Shown here: in pieces, positions 25,887-32,744 of the stretch
How positions within the stretch are numbered: the stretch's first letter is position 1
Layout of the letters: the number at the start of each line of letters is the position of its first letter
Assembly (NCBI GenBank): GCA_037481715.1
Contig: JBBFLD010000004.1
Span: forward strand, 124,001 to 188,000
DNA length: 64,000 nucleotides
Source of the DNA: Rosettibacter sp037481715
GTDB taxonomy: Bacteria; Bacteroidota; Ignavibacteria; Ignavibacteriales; Melioribacteraceae
Reading direction: 5' to 3'
Translations under genes and position numbers: made by a program
The notes under the pieces: model-generated
The model's input: the letters and a program-made list of their open reading frames with translations, nothing else
The model's database searches: none
Told to the model about the DNA's origin: nothing

Positions 25887-26780
25887 TTATGATTCAATTA
25901 ATTTCTTTATGTCAAATTTTTTCATCGTAAATATTGCATTCATTACCTTGCTTTTTTTACTAGGGTCATTCAATAAATCATTTAATATTTTTGGAACTAC
26001 CTGCCATGAAATTCCGAATTTATCTTTTAACCAGCCACATTGAACTTCCTCCCCGCCTTCGGTGAGTTTCTGCCAGTAATAATCGATTTCATCTTGAGTA
26101 TCACAGTTAATAATGAATGAAATTGCTTCGTTGAAATCAAAATTATGCTTTATTGTTCCGCCACTCATTGCATTAAATAAATAATTATTTAATTCGAACT
26201 GTGCAAAAAGTAAAGTATCTTCGGGGAGATTCATAGATTTATCATATGGATATTCCATAATCATTTTAGAGTTGGGAAAGATTGATGTAAAATGTTCGAC
26301 TGCTTCTTTAACCAGATTAAATTTTTCATTAACAAATAATAATGAAGGAACAATTTTTTGCAGAGAGTTTACATCTTCAACATCAAGCTGCCAGGAAACA
26401 CCATACTTATCTGTTACAAATGCATATTTGTTTGACCAGAAATATTTATCCAATGGCATATTCACAGAGCCGCCTTCAGAAAGGTTTTCATATAAAAAAT
26501 TAATTTGGTCTTCTGAACCACAGTATACATAGAATGAAATTGATTCATTCAATTTAAAAATAGGTCCGCCATTCAGTGCAAGAAAAGGTTGCTCATTTAA
26601 TTCAAATTCAACAGTCATTACCGAGCCTTCAGGTTTTTGATGGAACTCAAATCCTTCTTTTCCATAACGAATAATTCTTTTGATACGAGAATCTGAGAAA
26701 AGTGATGTGTAAAACTTAACTGCTTCTTCGGCTTGATAATCAAACCATAAACAGGGGGTTATAGAATTAATAGTTTTCAT
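25887..26780 (-). CDS. Double VOC-domain protein (PhnB/3-demethylubiquinone-MT-like)
   Basis: A 297-residue protein made of two VOC (glyoxalase/PhnB-like) domains. Each starts with the family pattern: ITPCLWFDYQAEEAVKFYTS (residues 5-24) and VPSLLFVNEKFNLVKEAVEHF (about 144-164). Each also contains a G-x-SWQ motif near its end (KYGVSWQLDVE, KFGISWQVVPK) and an EGG...WLKDKFG-type segment. The function of such PhnB-like proteins is generally unknown. It is the last gene of the Moco run, 28 bases after mobA, but need not be related to Moco. Confidence 0.85.
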   Translation of the reverse strand: MKTINSITPCLWFDYQAEEAVKFYTSLFSDSRIKRIIRYGKEGFEFHQKPEGSVMTVEFELNEQPFLALNGGPIFKLNESISFYVYCGSEDQINFLYENLSEGGSVNMPLDKYFWSNKYAFVTDKYGVSWQLDVEDVNSLQKIVPSLLFVNEKFNLVKEAVEHFTSIFPNSKMIMEYPYDKSMNLPEDTLLFAQFELNNYLFNAMSGGTIKHNFDFNEAISFIINCDTQDEIDYYWQKLTEGGEEVQCGWLKDKFGISWQVVPKILNDLLNDPSKKSKVMNAIFTMKKFDIKKLIES

Positions 26781-26807
26781 TTTAATATCCTATATTATAA
26801 AGCATTT

Positions 26808-27404
26808 TTAACATTGTATTAACTGAAGTAGTTCATTATAATCATTCATATTATTTACATTATAAAAAATCTCATCTTTATAAAAGGAAAGCGATTGAGG
26901 ATGAATAATTTCAGTTTCAATGCTGCTCAAAAATTTATGGAATGATTTATCACTCAAATCATTATTCGAGATGAAATATTCAATCTCACTTATAATCTTT
27001 TTTGAATAAATTCCAACTAATGGTTGATGATAACCAGCAGCTTCACAAAAAATTACTGGTTTATCACTTTTATAATCAACTATATATTGAATCATTTCTT
27101 TGGTCATCAAAGGAACATCACATGAAAGAACAAAAATTTTTTCTGTCTTCGTGTGAGTTAATGCTGAATGAATTCCTGCAAGCGGTCCTTTCCATTTATA
27201 AATATCTTCATATAAAGGAATGTTAAGAAACTTATATTCATCAGGAGAGTTTGTGATGATTATAACTTCTAAAAAAATTGATTTCATCAAATCAGCAATT
27301 CTTTCGATGATAGTTTGGCTTCCAATTTTAAGAAATGATTTATTTGTTCCCATCCTTGAACTTTTTCCACCAGCAAGAATTACTCCAGTTATATCAGAAT
27401 ACAT
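26808..27404 (-). CDS. mobA: Molybdenum cofactor guanylyltransferase MobA
   Basis: A 198-residue nucleotidyltransferase that joins GMP to molybdopterin to give the MGD form used by DMSO-reductase-family enzymes. The N-terminal GVILAGGKSSRMGTNKSFL and the metal-binding LSCDVPLM are the family motifs. The start overlaps the end of moeA by 16 bases. The large molybdoenzyme at 32745 needs bis-MGD, so this gene fits that neighbour directly. Confidence 0.93.
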   Translation of the reverse strand: MYSDITGVILAGGKSSRMGTNKSFLKIGSQTIIERIADLMKSIFLEVIIITNSPDEYKFLNIPLYEDIYKWKGPLAGIHSALTHTKTEKIFVLSCDVPLMTKEMIQYIVDYKSDKPVIFCEAAGYHQPLVGIYSKKIISEIEYFISNNDLSDKSFHKFLSSIETEIIHPQSLSFYKDEIFYNVNNMNDYNELLQLIQC

Positions 27405-28591
27405 TTTACTTTTTCTCCTTTTTGGGGATTAACTCTTTCTTCTTCAATCTCAATTAAACAATTAGCTTTGCTCATTTCAACAAGATTGCCGGAAGATTGT
27501 GAAAATTCCGAAGTGACTTTCCACTCACCATTTTCTTCAAAAAGGATTCCCCTTGAGAAATGACGTTTTCCATCTTTTTTCTTTAAATCATTTTGTAAAG
27601 TTGCTGTTATATTTTTTATTTCCTTTTGTTTGAATAAAAATTCAATTGCTGGTTTGATAAATACATAAAAATTAACTAAAGATGATACTGGATTGCCAGG
27701 TAAACCAAAAATTAAAATTCTTTGTTCAGCTCTTTCATAAACTCCAAAGTAAATTGGTTTACCTGGTTTGATATTAACTTTCCAGAATTTCTGTTTTATT
27801 CCTTGTTCTTCAAAAACTTCTTTCAGAAAATCATACTTCCCAACAGATACTCCTCCAGTTGTTATAAGTAAATCAATATCCATTTCCAACGCTGCTTTTA
27901 CTTTTTGTTTTATTATTTCCTTATCATCTTTTGAAAAGCCAAGATTTATTACTGTGTGATTCATTTCTTTTATTGCAGCGTAGAGCGAATGAATATTCGA
28001 TACACGTAGCTTGTCATCAATTGGAATTTGATTTATTGGTATTAATTCATCTCCTGTTGCAAATACAGCAAATTTAAGTTTGCTGAATACTTTTACTTTT
28101 TCTTTTCCACAGCTTGCGAGTACTGCAATAGTCTTTGCATCAATTTTTGTAAAGCGATTTACCGCGATTTCATTTTTCTTTAAATCATTTCCTTGTATGC
28201 GAATGTTCATTCCTTTTTTGTAAAATAAATTTTGCTTTAGTTGAAGAGTGCTGCCATTGACTTCAACATCTTCAATTGGAATAACAGTATCTGCATTCGC
28301 AGGAAGTTTACTTCCTGTTGTGATTAACACTGCATCGTTCTCAGTCAGATTAAATGAAGAAAAATTTCCAGCAGAAATTTCTCCGATAATATTCCTTTCT
28401 TTTCTATCTGAATATTTAATCGCATAACCATCAACAGCTGAATTATCAAAGGGAGGTAAATCAACATCTGCAATTACATCTTCTGCAAGAATGCGATTGA
28501 ATGATTCAAGTATATCAACTTCTTCAGTTTGAAGAGTTAATTTTTCAATTTCGTGTTTAATTTTTTCAAGTGCTTCGTTATAAGTAATCAT
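27389..28591 (-). CDS. moeA: Molybdopterin molybdenumtransferase MoeA
   Basis: A 400-residue MoeA, which inserts molybdenum into adenylated molybdopterin. Visible family segments are LPPFDNSAVDGYAI, the GxKLP-type TTGSKLPANADTVIP, TTGGVSVGKYDFLK and FGLPGNPVSSLVNF. The start is placed at the ATG 28591 behind AGGAG. An upstream ATG in the same frame would only translate the palindromic repeat that forms the gene's leader. It is followed at once by mobA. Confidence 0.94.
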   Translation of the reverse strand: MITYNEALEKIKHEIEKLTLQTEEVDILESFNRILAEDVIADVDLPPFDNSAVDGYAIKYSDRKERNIIGEISAGNFSSFNLTENDAVLITTGSKLPANADTVIPIEDVEVNGSTLQLKQNLFYKKGMNIRIQGNDLKKNEIAVNRFTKIDAKTIAVLASCGKEKVKVFSKLKFAVFATGDELIPINQIPIDDKLRVSNIHSLYAAIKEMNHTVINLGFSKDDKEIIKQKVKAALEMDIDLLITTGGVSVGKYDFLKEVFEEQGIKQKFWKVNIKPGKPIYFGVYERAEQRILIFGLPGNPVSSLVNFYVFIKPAIEFLFKQKEIKNITATLQNDLKKKDGKRHFSRGILFEENGEWKVTSEFSQSSGNLVEMSKANCLIEIEEERVNPQKGEKVKCILI

Positions 28592-28595
28592 AATT

Positions 28596-28682
28596 CTCCT
28601 TTGCGTTCCTTCGTGAAAGTCCTTTGTGTCCTTCGTGGTTATTCCTTTTCTCATCACAAAGGGACACGAAGTTCATCACAAA
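28596..28682. repeat. Palindromic repeat, family B (copy B1)
   Basis: 87 bp, identical to 29073-29159 at 85 of 87 positions. Each copy has a left arm with CCTTCGTG, CCTTTGTG and CGTGGTTA, an AT/CT-rich spacer, and a right arm with CACAAAGGGACACGAAG. It forms the untranslated leader of moeA, including its ribosome-binding site. Confidence 0.85.
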
Positions 28683-28696
28683 GACGTATGAAGGTT

Positions 28697-29066
28697 TTAT
28701 AAAATTACTCTTTTAATTCCATTTTTAAATGTTTTACATTAAAGTTCACTAATAATCCTAATCTACAACCCGATAATTTAAGGTAAGTAAGAATTTGAGC
28801 AAGATGAATACTGCCAATGCATCAACAGATTTTATTTCAACAACAATTTTGTTTTCAACTAATATATCAATTCTATATCCCGCATCAAGTTTTACATCTT
28901 CATAAACTAGTGGCAAAGATTTTTGTCTTTCAAAGAGTAGTTCAGATTTTTTTAGTTCATAGCACAAACATTCTTCATAAGCACTTTCCAAAAGTCCTGG
29001 TCCAAGTGCAGAATGAACTTTGAATGAACAATCTAAAATTTTCTTAAATATTACCTCTTCATTCAT
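28697..29066 (-). pseudogene. GxxExxY family gene broken by two frameshifts
   Basis: The start at 29066 (MNEEVIFKKILDCSFKVHSA) runs through the family motif GLLESAY and the nuclease-like core GYRIDILVENKIVVEIKSVD. After about residue 88 the frame slips: the expected IHLAQILTYLKLSG then continues in another frame, and near 28715 a second slip is needed to reach the expected NGIKRVIL ending and the stop at 28697. Two single-base changes therefore disable the C-terminal third. Without repair, translation ends at 28758. It lies between repeat copies B1 and B2 and splits moeA from the MOSC gene. Confidence 0.85.
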
Positions 29067-29072
29067 TTTTAT

Positions 29073-29159
29073 CTCCTTTGCGTTCCTTCGTGAAAGTCCT
29101 TTGTGTCTTTCGTGGTTATTCCTTTTCTCACCACAAAGGGACACGAAGTTCATCACAAA
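29073..29159. repeat. Palindromic repeat, family B (copy B2)
   Basis: 87 bp, near-identical to B1 and in the same orientation; it forms the leader of the broken GxxExxY gene. It overlaps the last codons of the MOSC gene (from 29153). Its presence on both sides of the pseudogene suggests duplication together with the gene. Confidence 0.85.
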
Positions 29160-29653
29160 TTTGCACTAAGTATTTTAATTTCATCACCAACAAATATTTC
29201 TCCACCACGAATTACTTTTGCAAAGATGCCTTCGCGTGGCATTACACAATCACCCACTTTAAAAAAGATTGCACACTTGCTGTGACATTCTTTTCCAATC
29301 TGAGTTATTTCAAGCTCAGCTTCCTTGCCAATTTTCATTCGCGTTCCAACTTCCAAATTCGGAAGTTCAAGAAATTCTGTTGTAATGTTTTCAGCAAATG
29401 CACCCGGACGAAGATTCGGTAATCCTTTTTCTCTCATCTTATCAATGCTTTCTAATGCAAGAAAACTTATTTGTCTGTGCCAGTTGCCAGCATGAACATC
29501 ACCTTCAATTCCAAAGTTCTGAATCAATTTTGCTGATTGAACGTTTGTTTTCGGAATCCCTTTTTTCTTGCTGATAGATATTGCAACAACTTTTCCGTTT
29601 ATATTTTTTGTCCCATTATCTAATAGCACTTCTTTTGTCTCTATGTTATTCAT
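29153..29653 (-). CDS. MOSC-domain protein
   Basis: A 166-residue MOSC (Mo-cofactor sulfurase C-terminal) domain protein. The segment IGKECHSKCAIFFKVGDCVM followed by PREGIFAKVIRGGEIFVGDEI carries the conserved Cys and the fold-closing strand. MOSC proteins bind molybdenum cofactor or sulfur and often follow moaC. Its frame starts with VVAISISKKKGIPK near residue 22. Its position between moaC and moeA supports a Moco role, but the reaction is not known. Confidence 0.88.
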   Translation of the reverse strand: MNNIETKEVLLDNGTKNINGKVVAISISKKKGIPKTNVQSAKLIQNFGIEGDVHAGNWHRQISFLALESIDKMREKGLPNLRPGAFAENITTEFLELPNLEVGTRMKIGKEAELEITQIGKECHSKCAIFFKVGDCVMPREGIFAKVIRGGEIFVGDEIKILSANL

Positions 29654-29688
29654 AAATATTTCCTCTCTGAATTATTCTTGATACCCAT

Positions 29689-29780
29689 TGTGTTCCTTTG
29701 TGATTACCTTTGTGTTCTTCGTGGTTGATTTCTTTTTTCTACACACAAAGGGATCAAGTTCATCACGAAGGCACACGAAG
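29689..29780. repeat. Palindromic repeat, family B (copy B3)
   Basis: The left arm is TTGTGTTCCTTTGTGATTAC and following bases up to CTTCGTGGTT, the spacer is T-rich, and the right arm holds ACACAAAGGGATC and CACGAAGGCACACGAAG. It lies between moaC and the MOSC gene in the same arm order as B1 and B2. Confidence 0.75.
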
Positions 29781-29833
29781 ATGAAATATAACTACTCTTT
29801 CTGGTTCTTTTTTAACAGTAAAAACCATTTAAG

Positions 29834-30313
29834 TTATTTAATAAAATAGTTTCCACTTTTTCCTCCGGTTTTACTTAACAATTTTATTTCGCTGATTACC
29901 ATTGATTTATCAATCGCTTTACACATATCATAAACAGTCAGAGCTGCAACTGATACCGCTGTTAATGCTTCCATCTCAATTCCAGTCTGTGCAGTTGTCT
30001 TCGCAAATGATTTAATTTCGACAGTTTTATTTTTTGAGTTCAATTTTAATTCCACATCAATATTAGAAATGAAAATATTATGACAAAGCGGAATTAATTC
30101 ACTTGTTCTTTTTGCAGCTTGAATTCCGGCAAACTTTGCAATTGAAAGAACATCACCTTTTTGAACTGTGTTTTTTTTAATTGCATTAAAAATTTCTTTC
30201 GATACTTTTACTTCGGCATACGCTTCTGCTGTTCTGGTTGTAATTTCTTTTTCAGAAACATCAACCATTTGTGCTTTGCCTTTGATATTTATATGAGATA
30301 ATTTTTTCTTCAT
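29834..30313 (-). CDS. moaC: Cyclic pyranopterin monophosphate synthase MoaC
   Basis: A 159-residue MoaC, which closes the pyranopterin ring after MoaA in Moco synthesis. Family marks: MVDVSEKEITTRTAEAYAEV, AAKRTSELIPLCHNI with the active-site His, TGIEMEALTAVSVAALTVYD and the Lys-rich AIDKSMVISEIKLLSKTGGKSG. The start overlaps the moaA end by four bases. Confidence 0.96.
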   Translation of the reverse strand: MKKKLSHINIKGKAQMVDVSEKEITTRTAEAYAEVKVSKEIFNAIKKNTVQKGDVLSIAKFAGIQAAKRTSELIPLCHNIFISNIDVELKLNSKNKTVEIKSFAKTTAQTGIEMEALTAVSVAALTVYDMCKAIDKSMVISEIKLLSKTGGKSGNYFIK

Positions 30314-31305
30314 CCGCCTATACTCATCATATTGTTTTGATTTAATTGTGAAAGTTCTTCAGCACTTGGATGTCTAATCCACTTTGACTGCAAAGAATTT
30401 TGAATGAATTCAATAATCACATCATCAGAGATTGAGTTGTCTGATAATAAAGATTTTAAACTGACCTGAGTAGGTTGTGAGAATAGACAATTTTTTATTT
30501 GTCCAGTTGCAGTAATACGCATACGATTACAGCTATCACAAAAATGATCTGAGATTGAACTGATAAATCCGATTTTTAATTTAGCACCATCAACAAAAAA
30601 ATCTTTTGATACTTTCCCATCGCTTTCAATTTCAGTCAGTGAGTATTTTTCTTCGATTTGAGATTTCATTTCCAGCCAGCTTAAAAATTTTGAATCATCC
30701 CACTGATTTCCTGTAAATGGCATATACTCAATAAACCGAAGTGTGATTGGATATGATTTGAAATATTCTATAAAGCTTATCAATTCATCATCATTTATTT
30801 TTTTGATTATAACAGCATTAACCTTGACTGATTTGAATCCTAGTGAAATAGATTTTTGAATTGCAGAAAGTGTTTCATTAAAAAAATCTTTTCCAGTTAT
30901 AGCAATAAATTTTGTTTTATTTAAGGTATCAAGACTAATGTTTAGTCGTTCGACTCCAAACTTTTTTAGTCCGTCAAGTTTATCGAGCAAATAAGTTCCG
31001 TTGGTTGTAATTCCTATTTCAAAATCATATTGCTGTTTGAGTGAAGAAATCATTTCAAAAAATTTCATCACATCTTTTCTGATGAGCGGCTCGCCGCCGG
31101 TGAAACGGATTTTCTTTACTTCTAAATCTCGGACAAGAATTTTTATTAAGCGATATAATTCTTCGTAAGAAAGAATAGATTTATTCGATTCTAACTTTGC
31201 AAGCGTGTTCGATGGATTGCAGTAAATGCAATTGAGATTGCATTTATCAATCAGTGAAATGCGAACATAGTCGTGAATTCTATTAAAGTTGTCTCTTAAT
31301 TTCAT
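30310..31305 (-). CDS. moaA: GTP 3',8-cyclase MoaA
   Basis: A 331-residue radical SAM enzyme for the first Moco step. The N-terminal cluster motif is CNLNCIYC (Cys22, 26, 29), followed by FTGGEPLIRKD. The C-terminal cluster cysteines are in HFCDSCNRMRITATGQIKNC, and the essential GG tail is present (MMSIGG). It overlaps moaC. The moaD, moaE and moaB/mog genes are not in this window. Confidence 0.96.
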   Translation of the reverse strand: MKLRDNFNRIHDYVRISLIDKCNLNCIYCNPSNTLAKLESNKSILSYEELYRLIKILVRDLEVKKIRFTGGEPLIRKDVMKFFEMISSLKQQYDFEIGITTNGTYLLDKLDGLKKFGVERLNISLDTLNKTKFIAITGKDFFNETLSAIQKSISLGFKSVKVNAVIIKKINDDELISFIEYFKSYPITLRFIEYMPFTGNQWDDSKFLSWLEMKSQIEEKYSLTEIESDGKVSKDFFVDGAKLKIGFISSISDHFCDSCNRMRITATGQIKNCLFSQPTQVSLKSLLSDNSISDDVIIEFIQNSLQSKWIRHPSAEELSQLNQNNMMSIGG

Positions 31306-31316
31306 ATTATTTTTTT

Positions 31317-31406
31317 ACCACTAAGATCACAAAGTTCATCACTAAGAAACACGAAGAATTTTCTTTGTGCTACTTCGTGCCAACCTTCGTGTTCCTTCGT
31401 GGTTAG
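31317..31406. repeat. Palindromic repeat, family B (copy B4, arms in TIR order)
   Basis: Begins TTACCACTAAGATCACAAAG and ends CCTTCGTGGTTAG, with a short AT spacer. Its outer ends are TTACCAC and GTGGTTA, the same order as the arms that bracket the GxxExxY gene at 5091, but with no gene inside. It lies between chrA and moaA. Confidence 0.75.
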
Positions 31407-31417
31407 GTTTTTTCTTT

Positions 31418-31942
31418 TCATAAAATAAATATCCCGATTATTGCTGCAATAAGTACAACATACGCTGGATGAAGCTTGAAAAAAATTATCAACGCCGCAC
31501 CAACTGCAAGCAGCACAAATTCTTGCCAATGATTTCCATTCTTCACAGCGTACTGATACATAATTGCTGCAATCATTCCGATTACTGCATACTTAATTCC
31601 GTTGAATGCTTTCGTTACCAGAATATTTTTTTCATACATCGAATAGATATATGTGCTAAGCAGAATTAAAATCGCTGGCGTAAAAATATTTCCAAGATTT
31701 GCAGCAACAGCTCCGAGTATTCCTGCAGTTTTATATCCCGTGTATGTTGCAAACTTTATTGAAATAGCACCAGGAAAAATTTCAACCATTCCGAGTACTT
31801 TAAGAAATTCATCGTGGGTTAACCACTGATGATTTTTAACAACTTCCTTTTCAATAAGAGGGATAAGAGAATAAGCACCACCAAACGAGAATGAACCCAC
31901 TTTAATAAATGCCCAGAAAAGATTTACTAAATTTTCAATCAT
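31418..31942 (-). CDS. Chromate transporter, single CHR-domain (half-size ChrA)
   Basis: A 174-residue membrane protein with one CHR domain of about six hydrophobic segments. The family N-terminus LFWAFIKVGSFSFGGAYSLI and the MVEIFPGAISIKFATYTGYK loop are clear. Short-chain ChrA proteins usually come as adjacent pairs that form a heterodimer, but here there is only one. It may act as a homodimer or export another oxyanion such as sulfate or molybdate. It overlaps the AhpD-like gene by four bases. Confidence 0.88.
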   Translation of the reverse strand: MIENLVNLFWAFIKVGSFSFGGAYSLIPLIEKEVVKNHQWLTHDEFLKVLGMVEIFPGAISIKFATYTGYKTAGILGAVAANLGNIFTPAILILLSTYIYSMYEKNILVTKAFNGIKYAVIGMIAAIMYQYAVKNGNHWQEFVLLAVGAALIIFFKLHPAYVVLIAAIIGIFIL

Positions 31943-32256
31943 TTTTTATTCTCGATAATATCATCAATCCAGCTTAAAGCTGCCATCATTGATGGTAAAC
32001 CAATAGTTGGTAACGAGAGTAATACCACTTGACGCATTTCCTCTGGTGTGCAGCCTGCTTTTAGTGCTTTGCGTGCGTGCGAATGAACAGCGCCTTCCAA
32101 TCGTGCACCTGTTGATATTGCAAGCTTAATTAATGCACGAGTTTTTTCATCCAAGGGTCCAGCTGCGTGAACAGCATCTCCAAGAGCTTCGTATGCTTTA
32201 GCAACTTCCGGATAATCTTCTGTGAATTTTTGAAATCGTTTTGGTATTTGTGACAT
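31939..32256 (-). CDS. AhpD-like / carboxymuconolactone decarboxylase-family protein
   Basis: A 105-residue protein of the AhpD-like CMD family, with ALIKLAISTGARLEGAVHSHARKALKAGCTPEEM as the core. Only one of the two cysteines of the AhpD CxxC is present (in KAGCTPEEM; the position before HSH is Val/Ala), so a disulfide-reductase role is doubtful. It is the first gene downstream of the structured RNA at 32410-32570 and overlaps chrA. Confidence 0.85.
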   Translation of the reverse strand: MSQIPKRFQKFTEDYPEVAKAYEALGDAVHAAGPLDEKTRALIKLAISTGARLEGAVHSHARKALKAGCTPEEMRQVVLLSLPTIGLPSMMAALSWIDDIIENKK

Positions 32257-32300
32257 TAGGCACTCCTATATTTTAATTCAACAAAAATTATTTGTATTAA

Positions 32301-32394
32301 CTTCGTGTTCCTTCGTGATGAACTTAGTAATCCTTTGTGGTGAAAAAGGATTAACCACTAAGTCCACAAAGGATTTTCACAAAGGAGCACTAAG
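32301..32394. repeat. Palindromic repeat, family B (copy B5)
   Basis: The left arm is CTTCGTGTTCCTTCGTGATG and following, ending CCTTTGTGGT; the spacer is purine-rich; the right arm is ACCACTAAGTCCACAAAGG and following, ending CACTAAG. It lies between the structured RNA and the first gene of the Moco operon. Confidence 0.75.
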
Positions 32395-32408
32395 AGAAAG
32401 AACAATAA

Positions 32409-32438
32409 AAAACCCCGCTTTGCATTACGGGGTTTAAA
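32409..32438 (-). terminator. Rho-independent terminator of the structured RNA
   Basis: On the minus strand AAACCCCG and CGGGGTTT form a GC-rich hairpin followed by TTTTTTATTG. The loop and 3' arm contain GCAAAGCG, which is exactly complementary to CGCTTTGC at about 32480-32487 in the RNA just upstream, so an alternative pairing could prevent termination. Confidence 0.75.
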
Positions 32439-32570
32439 ATTGTGATTAAATTTTTTAATCATAAAACTAAACTCTCCTTTGCAAAGCGTTCCACCGATAA
32501 ATTCGGCGAACTGGCAGGCAAAACCGTTTCCAGTCTTACCCTATTTGTCTGAAGCCAGACAAGTCGGTTG
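32439..32570 (-). ncRNA. Structured RNA, candidate riboswitch/attenuator ahead of the Moco operon
   Basis: Minus-strand RNA with several stable elements in order: a 7-bp hairpin TTGTCTG-GCTT-CAGACAA (32561-32544); a 10-bp hairpin closed by a GAAA tetraloop (GGTAAGACTG and CGGTTTTGCC, 32540-32517); a bulged hairpin GTTC-GCCGA/TCGGT-GAAC (32512-32489); then CGCTTTGC, which can pair with the terminator. CTGGC in the first loop is complementary to GCCAG after the second hairpin, allowing a pseudoknot. It precedes an operon of Moco genes, so a Moco or molybdate/tungstate sensor is a natural guess, but I could not match it to a known aptamer. It could also be a separate small RNA. Confidence 0.6.
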
Positions 32571-32591
32571 ATGAATCGTGAAGTTTTTGTT

Positions 32592-32685
32592 TTACCACAA
32601 AGTTGCACTAAGGATATTTCACAAAGAGCATTAAGTTTTTTTCTTTGTGTTCCTTTGTGATGAACTTAGTATTCTATGTGGTTAA
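32592..32685. repeat. Palindromic repeat, family B (copy B6, arms in TIR order)
   Basis: Begins TTACCACAAAGTTGCACTAA and ends CTATGTGGTTA; the arms are separated by a T-rich spacer. Outer ends TTACCAC...GTGGTTA as in B4. It lies just upstream of the structured RNA. Confidence 0.75.
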
Positions 32686-32744
32686 ACAAATCTTTTTAGA
32701 CTCATCAACTCGGAGAAAATATTTTAAAGAACTAAGAAAAAATA

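Noticed and set aside
31302..31529. Minus-strand frame of 75 codons upstream of moaA
   Set aside because: It is a frame through the chrA end and repeat B4 with no protein-like features.
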